Shown here in pieces: positions 59,440 to 64,000 of a stretch of 64,000 nt of DNA. The notes beneath the pieces were generated by a model. The model was not told the origin of the DNA and ran no database searches. It was given only the letters and a program-made list of their open reading frames with translations. Position 1 is the first letter of the stretch. Every line of letters begins with the position of its first letter. Made by a program: the position numbers and the translations under genes. Origin of the DNA: Myxocyprinus asiaticus (taxonomy: Eukaryota > Chordata > Actinopteri > Cypriniformes > Catostomidae); contig NC_059356.1 in NCBI RefSeq assembly GCF_019703515.2, positions 25,535,197 through 25,599,196 on the forward strand, written 5' to 3'.

Positions 59440-60684
59440 CACTATATTGCCAAAAGTATTCGCTCACCCATCCAAATAATTTAATTCAGGTGTTCCAATC
59501 ACTTCCATGGCCACAGGTGTATAAAATAAAGCACCTAGGCATGCAGACTGCTTCTACAAACATTTGTGAAAGAATGGGCCCCTCTCAGGAGCTCAGTGAA
59601 TTCCAGCATGGTACTGTGATAGGATGCCACCTGTGCAACAAGTCCAGTCGTGAAATTTCCTCCCTACTAAATATTCCACAGTCAACTGTCAGTGGTATTA
59701 TAACAAAGTGGAAGCGATTGGGAATGACAGCAACTCAGCCACGAAGTGGTAGGCCACGTAAAATGACAGAGCGGTGTCAGCGGATGCTGAGGCGCGTAGT
59801 GCGCAGAGGTCGCCAACTTTCTGCAGAGTCAATCGCTACAGACCTCCAAAGTTCATGTGGCCTTCAGATTAGCTCAAGAACAGTGCGTAGAGAGCTTCAT
59901 GGAATGGGTTTCCATGGCCGAGCAGCTGCATCCAAGCCATACATCACCAAGTGCAATGCAAAGCGTCGGATGCAGTGGTGTAAAGCACGCCGCCACTGGA
60001 CTCTAGAGCAGTGGATACGCGTTCTCTGGAGTGACGAATCACACTTCTCCATCTGGCAATCTGATGGACGAGTCTAGGTTTGGCGGTTGCCAGGAGAACG
60101 GTACTTGTCTGACTGCATTGTGCCAACTGTGAAGTTTGGTGGAGGGGGGATTATGGTGTGGGGTTGTTTTTCAGGAGCTGGGCTTGGCCCCTTAGTTCCA
60201 GTGAAAGGAACTCTGAATGCTTCAGCATACCAAGAGATTTTGGACAATTCCATGCTCCCAAATTTGTGGGAACAGCTTGGGGATGGCCCCTTCCTGTTCC
60301 AACATGACTGCGCACCAGTGCACAAAGCAAGGTCCATAAAGACATGGATGAGCGAGTTTGGTGTGGAAGAACTTGACTGGCTTGCACAGAGTCCTGACCT
60401 CAACCCGATAGAGCACCTTTGGGATGAATTAGAGCGAAGACTGTGAGCCAGGCCTTCTCGTCCAACATCAGTGTCTGACCTCACAAATGCGCTTCTGGAA
60501 GAATGGTCAAAAATTCCCATAAACACACTCCTAAACCTTGTGGAAAGCCTTCCCAGAAGAGTTGAAGCTGTTATAGCTGCAAAGGGTGGGCCGACGTCAT
60601 ATTAAACCCTATGGATTAAGAATGGGATGTCACTTAAGTTCATATGCGTCTAAAGGCAGATGAGCGAATACTTTTGGCAATATA

Positions 60685-60687
<3 letters not shown>
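59440..60687 (+). mobile_element. Tc1-type element with short TIRs
   Basis: 1248 bp. Ends CACTATATTGCCAAAAGTAT (59440) and ACTTTTGGCAATATAGTG (60687), TA on both flanks, TIR about 27 bp. Confidence 0.92.
59574..60604 (+). pseudogene. Tc1 transposase with two nonsense codons
   Basis: One frame throughout. ATG at 59574 (MGPSQELSEF). First HTH with SSREISSLLNIPQSTVSGII, GRPR hook at 59-62, second HTH (ISSRTVRRELHGMGFHGRAA), first catalytic Asp D154 (LWSDESHF). TAG at 60075-60077 replaces the Trp expected before RLPG. The C-terminal part continues with [31 protein letters not shown] (second Asp) and [11 protein letters not shown] (Glu, 34 residues apart). TGA at 60444-60446 replaces a codon before ARPSRP. 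The frame then runs to SLPRRVEAVIAAKGGPTSY and a stop at about 60604. Only two point changes separate it from a full frame. Confidence 0.9.
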
Positions 60688-60741
<54 letters not shown>

Positions 60742-60744
<3 letters not shown>

Positions 60745-62206
60745 TTGTGCTCAAAAGTTTGCATACCCTTGGAGAATTGGTAATATATGTACCATTTTAA
60801 TTCTTATGGGATTCATATTCAACTGTAGGTTATAACAGAATGGTACAATCATAAAACAAAACATGGTAACAAAGAAAAAAACTGAAATGACCCTTAGTTC
60901 GTAATACTGTGTATTGTATTGCATCAATGACAGCGTGCAGTCTTTTGTAATAGTTGTCTATGAGGCCCCATATTCTTGCAGGTGTTATAGCTGCCTATTC
61001 GTCTTGGCAAAATGCCTCCAGGTCATGCAAAGTCTTTGGTCGTCTTGCATGAACTGCATGTTTGAAATCTCCCCAGAGTGGCTCGATGATATTAAGGTCA
61101 GGAGACTGTGATGGCCACTCCAGAATCTTCACCTTTTTCTGCTGTAACCACTGGAGGGTCAACTTGGCCTTGTGCTTAGGGTCATTGTCATGCTGGAAAG
61201 TCCAAGAACGTCTCATGTGCAGCTTTCGTGCAGAAGAATGCAAATAGTTCTGATAACATGTTGCATTCATCTTGCTATCAATTTTCACAAGATTCCCCGT
61301 GCCTTTAGAGCTCACACACCCCCAAAACATCAGTGAGCCACCACCATGCTTCACAGTGGGGATGGTATTCTTTTCACTATAGGCCTTGTTGACCCCTCTC
61401 CAAACATAGTGCTTATTGTTGTGACCATAAAGCTCTATTTTGGTCTCGTCACTCCAAATTACAGTGTGCCAGAAGCTGTGAGGCATGTCAAGGTGTTGTC
61501 GGGCATATTGTAACTAGGCATTTTTGTGGCACTGGCGCAGTAAAGGCTTCTTTCTGGCAACTCGACCATGCAGCTCATTTTTGTTCAAGAATCGTCATAT
61601 TGTGCTCCTTGACACAACCACACCGTCTTTTTTCAGAGCAGCCTGTATTTCTCCTGAGGTTACCTGTTGGTTTTTCTTTGTATCCTGAACAATTCTTCTG
61701 GCAGTTGTGGCTGAAATCTTTCTTGGTCTACCTGACCTTGGCTTGGTATCAAGAGATCCCTGAATTTTCCACTTCTTAATAAGTGATTGAACAGTACTGA
61801 CTGGCATTTTCAAGGCTTTGGATATGTTTTTATATCCTTTTCCATCTTAATGAAGTTCCATTACCTTGTTACACAGGTCTTTTGACAGTTCTTTTCTGCT
61901 CCTCATGGCTCAGTATCTAGCCTGCTCAGTGCATCCACGTGAGAGCTAACAAACTCATTGACTATTTATACACAGACACTAATTGCAATTTAAAAAGCCA
62001 CAGGTGTGGGAAATTAATCTTTAACTGCCATTTAAACCTGTGTGTCACCTTGTGTGTCTGTAATAAGGCCAAACATTCAAGAGTATGTAAACTTTTGATC
62101 AGGGCCATTTGGGTTATTTCTATTATCATTATGATTTAAAAAGGAGCCAAACAACTATGTGATAATAAATGGCTATATGATCAGTCATGCAAACTTTTGA
62201 GCACAA

Positions 62207-62209
<3 letters not shown>
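60742..62209 (-). mobile_element. Tc1-type element, CAGTTGTGCTCAAAAGTTTG family
   Basis: Ends CAGTTGTGCTCAAAAGTTTG (60742) and AAACTTTTGAGCACAACTG (62209). TA follows on the right; on the left the bases are CA, possibly mutated. Same family as the folded copy at 45730-46825. Confidence 0.9.
60960..61910 (-). pseudogene. Tc1 transposase, several stops
   Basis: Reads on the minus strand from about 61907. KELSKDLCNKVMELH is followed by a stop, then KMPVSTVQSLIKKWK, SGRPRKISATTARRIVQDTK and AALKKDGVVVSRSTI, with another stop near 61593. 61486-60995 is open and includes FWHTVIWSDETKIELYGHNN (first Asp), VKHGGGSLMFWGCVSSKGTG, TFQHDNDPKHKAK (second Asp) and SPDLNIIEPLW (Glu, DD34E), ending in a stop after FCQDE. 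All three catalytic residues are present, but the protein is interrupted at least three times. Confidence 0.88.
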
Positions 62210-62286
<77 letters not shown>

Positions 62287-62696
62287 AACATACAACTCTA
62301 AAACTATGCCTCTCTCTCCACATTCCCACTCCAAGAGCCACCCCAAAACATCAAATATCTACCCCTTTTCCCATTAAAAGAATACCATATCCCCAGCCTT
62401 CTACACATGACCTCTTCAAAGGCTGCCACCCTCCCCATCTCCTTACACCACTCCCAAATTGAGGGCACTCCCACCTACTTCCAGCCCCTTAAAACAATCT
62501 GCCTGCCTATCATCGTACTGGTCAGGACCCACATTTTTATGTGTTTGTCTCCTACATCGATGACCGCCCCATCACCCAAAACACAGAGTCTGGGGCAAAA
62601 CGATATCCGAATGCCCAACATGTCACACACAAAACTCTGTACCTTCAACCAAAATTCCTGGATCTCAGCGCACCCCCAAAAAACATGGGCCGTGTC

Positions 62697-62996
62697 TCAA
62701 TCCTCCGATTGGCAATGCCAGCAGGTGGGTGTGTCTTTAAGACCAAGCCTATACAGTCTAGAGGGGGTCCAATAGAATCTATGTACAATCTTGAATTTTA
62801 TAAGTCGCACCCTTGCATCTCTAGGTACAGACTTGATGTTTTTTAGAATCCCATCCCACACTCCCTCCTCCAATACCAAATTCAAATCTTTCTCCCATAA
62901 TCTCTTGATAGAGGTTAAAGCTCTGTCCCCCAGACTCTGAACTAGCAGGGAGTAATACACTGATGCCTTTTCCAAAAGCAGTAATCACCACTCCCA
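62697..62996 (-). pseudogene. L1/Tx1 ORF2 C-terminal remnant
   Basis: EKASVYYSLLVQSLGDRALT, WEKDLNLVLEEGVWDGILKN, RLIKFKIVHRFYWTPSRLYR and LGLKDTPTCWHCQSED, the post-RT region with a Cys-x2-Cys motif typical of Tx1/L1 LINEs of cypriniform fish (from memory). The frame ends at 62697. The UTR-like remainder on the left retains further out-of-frame ORF2 traces. Confidence 0.75.
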
Positions 62997-63052
62997 GTTC
63001 CCAAAAACACATTTTATAACATAAAATTCCGAGCAACAATTGTCCATCTTAC

Positions 63053-63234
63053 CTTCCAGAGTTTTTTTTTTGCAGTGCTCACAGGTGAAATGAGGTGCCC
63101 AGGGTTTGTCTTGATCCCTGACAGGCATGCCGAAATATGCCTTGTAGGCAGTACTTTTTTGCTCTTGTCTCGATAAATTGGCCGCAGACATAGCAAAATG
63201 CTTCTGCCGGAGGCTTGCAGCCTCTTGATGCCAT
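63053..63234 (-). pseudogene. First exon of an unidentified Cys-motif gene under a heat-shock promoter
   Basis: On the minus strand ATG at 63234 gives MASRGCKPPAEAFCYVCGQF and IETRAKKY. A frameshift or small deletion follows at about 63160, and the frame of 63191 continues with AYKAYFGMPVRDQDKPWAPH and FTCEHCKK. An A10 run (63062-63071) shifts the frame again. The exon ends CTGGAAG|GTAAGA, a consensus splice donor at 63052-63051. Two CxxC pairs (CYVC and CEHC) suggest a zinc-binding fold. Similar uncharacterised proteins seem familiar from fish and arthropod genomes, but I cannot name the family. The downstream exons are not in the window. Confidence 0.6.
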
Positions 63235-63307
63235 CTCAGAAAAAATTAAGATATGTATCCACTTAGACAGCTGGAACTAAACTGAACAGGTGGGCTTAAG
63301 GCCCCTG

Positions 63308-63315
63308 TATTTATA
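63308..63315 (-). promoter_or_regulatory. TATA box
   Basis: TATAAATA on the minus strand, 19 bp downstream of the proximal heat shock element and 74 bp upstream of the ATG at 63234. Confidence 0.65.
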
Positions 63316-63332
63316 CTACTATTTATTTTACT

Positions 63333-63405
63333 GGAAAGTTCTAGAAAGTTCTAGAAGTTACTCCAAGTTTACTCAGCACTGAATCTATCTGGAATGTTCT
63401 GGAAA
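63333..63405 (-). promoter_or_regulatory. Two heat shock elements (5 + 3 units)
   Basis: GAA at 63334, TTC at 63339, GAA at 63344, TTC at 63349 and GAA at 63354: five alternating nGAAn blocks at exact 5-bp spacing. A second site has GAA at 63392, TTC at 63397 and GAA at 63402. HSF1 trimers bind three or more such blocks. Both lie upstream of the TATA box and exon on the minus strand. Confidence 0.85.
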
Positions 63406-63574
63406 ATAGGTAAATTTCAAAATGTCACTGTCCTGGTCACAAAAGCAAAGTTTGTGTGGAATAATAGCCATTTTCTATACTTTTGAGGCATAAGCAGTCA
63501 GGTAATAACACACTACAAAGGAACCAAACAACAGCCATATGCTCGAGGCAGCATTCAAATAAATGTCCAAATGA

Positions 63575-64000
63575 AGGTCTTCGCTATGCTATCAAATTGC
63601 TTGAAATCTACAGGGAGAGACTGTAGCAGGTAGTTGAATTTTGGAATACAATTCATTTTAATAACATTACCTTCCCTATCATAGAAAATATAATGAAGCC
63701 CACCTGTTCACATCGCTCGAAAACTTTTTTATAAAGGGTCAAAATGAACTCTAACTAAATCACACAAATTTACCAGGAATAAAATGCCCAAATATTTTAT
63801 GTATACACACTGGAAGGTGCCCAGTTGAAAAGCTGTTACTGGGCAGTACGCTGTCAGAGCCAAAGCTTCGGATTTAGACCAGTTGACTCTGTATCCTGAG
63901 AATTTAGAGAAGAAATTAATCCTGTGGAGACAAGGCATAGATCTAATGGGGTCGGAGACAAATAATAAAATATCATCTGTGTAAAGCAAAAGCTTATGCG
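63575..64000 (-). pseudogene. L1/Tx1 reverse transcriptase fragment
   Basis: Minus-strand frame 63989-63729: YTDDILLFVSDPIRSMPCLH (catalytic Y-x-D-D at about 63983-63972), FFSKFSGYRVNWSKSEALAL and YIKYLGILF. A stop follows, then SMIGK and FNYLLQSL-like pieces to about 63575. One frame ends at 63729, so the gene is broken. The 5' part lies beyond the window. Confidence 0.82.

Larger units (their letters stand above)
59424..62282. repeat. (TA)n microsatellite hosting two Tc1 insertions
   Basis: TA runs at 59424-59439, 60688-60739 and 62210-62282 are interrupted only by the Tc1 elements at 59440-60687 and 60742-62209. Tc1 elements insert at TA, so one original array is the simplest reading. Confidence 0.8.
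59255..64000 (-). mobile_element. L1/Tx1-type LINE, minus strand, heavily interrupted (cut by window edge)
   Basis: The LINE reads from the right window edge leftward: RT (64000-63575), a foreign insert (about 62998-63575), the ORF2 C-terminal region (62996-62697), then the 3' UTR (62696-62283 and 59430-59255). The 3' UTR is broken by a TA microsatellite containing two Tc1 elements. CCCACCACTACCCC-like and ACCACCCCCACCCCAAG stretches are part of this UTR. The 5' part lies outside the window. Contiguity of the UTR parts is inferred from strand and composition. Confidence 0.6.

Overview
The window looks like nuclear DNA of a teleost fish, most likely a cypriniform or another ostariophysan. It is AT-rich with short microsatellites. 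Nearly everything recognisable is a transposable element of a kind known from fish genomes: Tc1-type DD34E elements of at least seven families, hAT, Harbinger-like and TTAA-ended elements, foldback MITEs, a DIRS element, two Ty3/gypsy elements with different pol orders, L2-type and L1/Tx1-type LINEs, and a tRNA-derived SINE. I recognise no host protein-coding gene, rRNA or functional tRNA gene in 64 kb.

Layout. 1-1.84 kb: DIRS RT/RNase H relic with its terminal inverted repeats. 3.17-11.12 kb: a deeply nested block. A Tc1 relic is split by a TIR element carrying about ten copies of a TGTCATACCGGATAAC motif. That element is split by a GGTTGCACC-ended MITE, and the MITE is split by a Tc1-type element with a near-complete 333-345 aa transposase. 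Directly to the right, a second Tc1 relic is split by a hAT element with an 8-bp target duplication, which itself holds a foldback MITE. 12.07-13.65 kb: a broken copy of the near-complete Tc1, inverted relative to the first. 14.1-16.3 kb: Tc1 scrap, two MITEs and a Harbinger-like element with a Myb/MADF-like protein remnant. 16.3-18.8 kb: a MITE split by an L2-type LINE. 22.0-27.3 kb: a minus-strand gypsy element with order gag-PR-IN-RT-RH (Gmr1-like), interrupted in the integrase by another L2-type LINE. 28.5 kb: a 491-bp TIR element. 29.74-34.77 kb: a chromovirus-type gypsy element with both LTRs and matching ATATT flanks, but with broken reading frames. 38.5-39.5 kb: foldback MITE inside a Tc1-ended element. 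44.9-47.1 kb: a TTAA-ended element with an exon-like fragment, containing a Tc1 derivative folded on itself. 47.2-47.9 kb: a degenerate minisatellite. 48.7-49.1 kb: SINE. 55.95-57.56 kb: another Tc1 pseudogene. 57.75-58.85 kb: an array in which two different palindromes alternate. 59.25-64 kb: a minus-strand L1/Tx1 LINE whose 3' part holds two Tc1 elements in a TA microsatellite. Its coding region is interrupted by a fragment with a textbook heat-shock promoter (HSEs, TATA box, ATG exon, splice donor).

The parts do not work together as a pathway; they record successive insertions. The signals most worth following are the heat-shock-element promoter and exon at 63.05-63.41 kb, the alternating palindrome array at 57.75-58.85 kb, and the element with TGTCATACCGGATAAC repeats around 3.3-7.5 kb. 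Family names come from recognising motifs by eye; no database search was possible.
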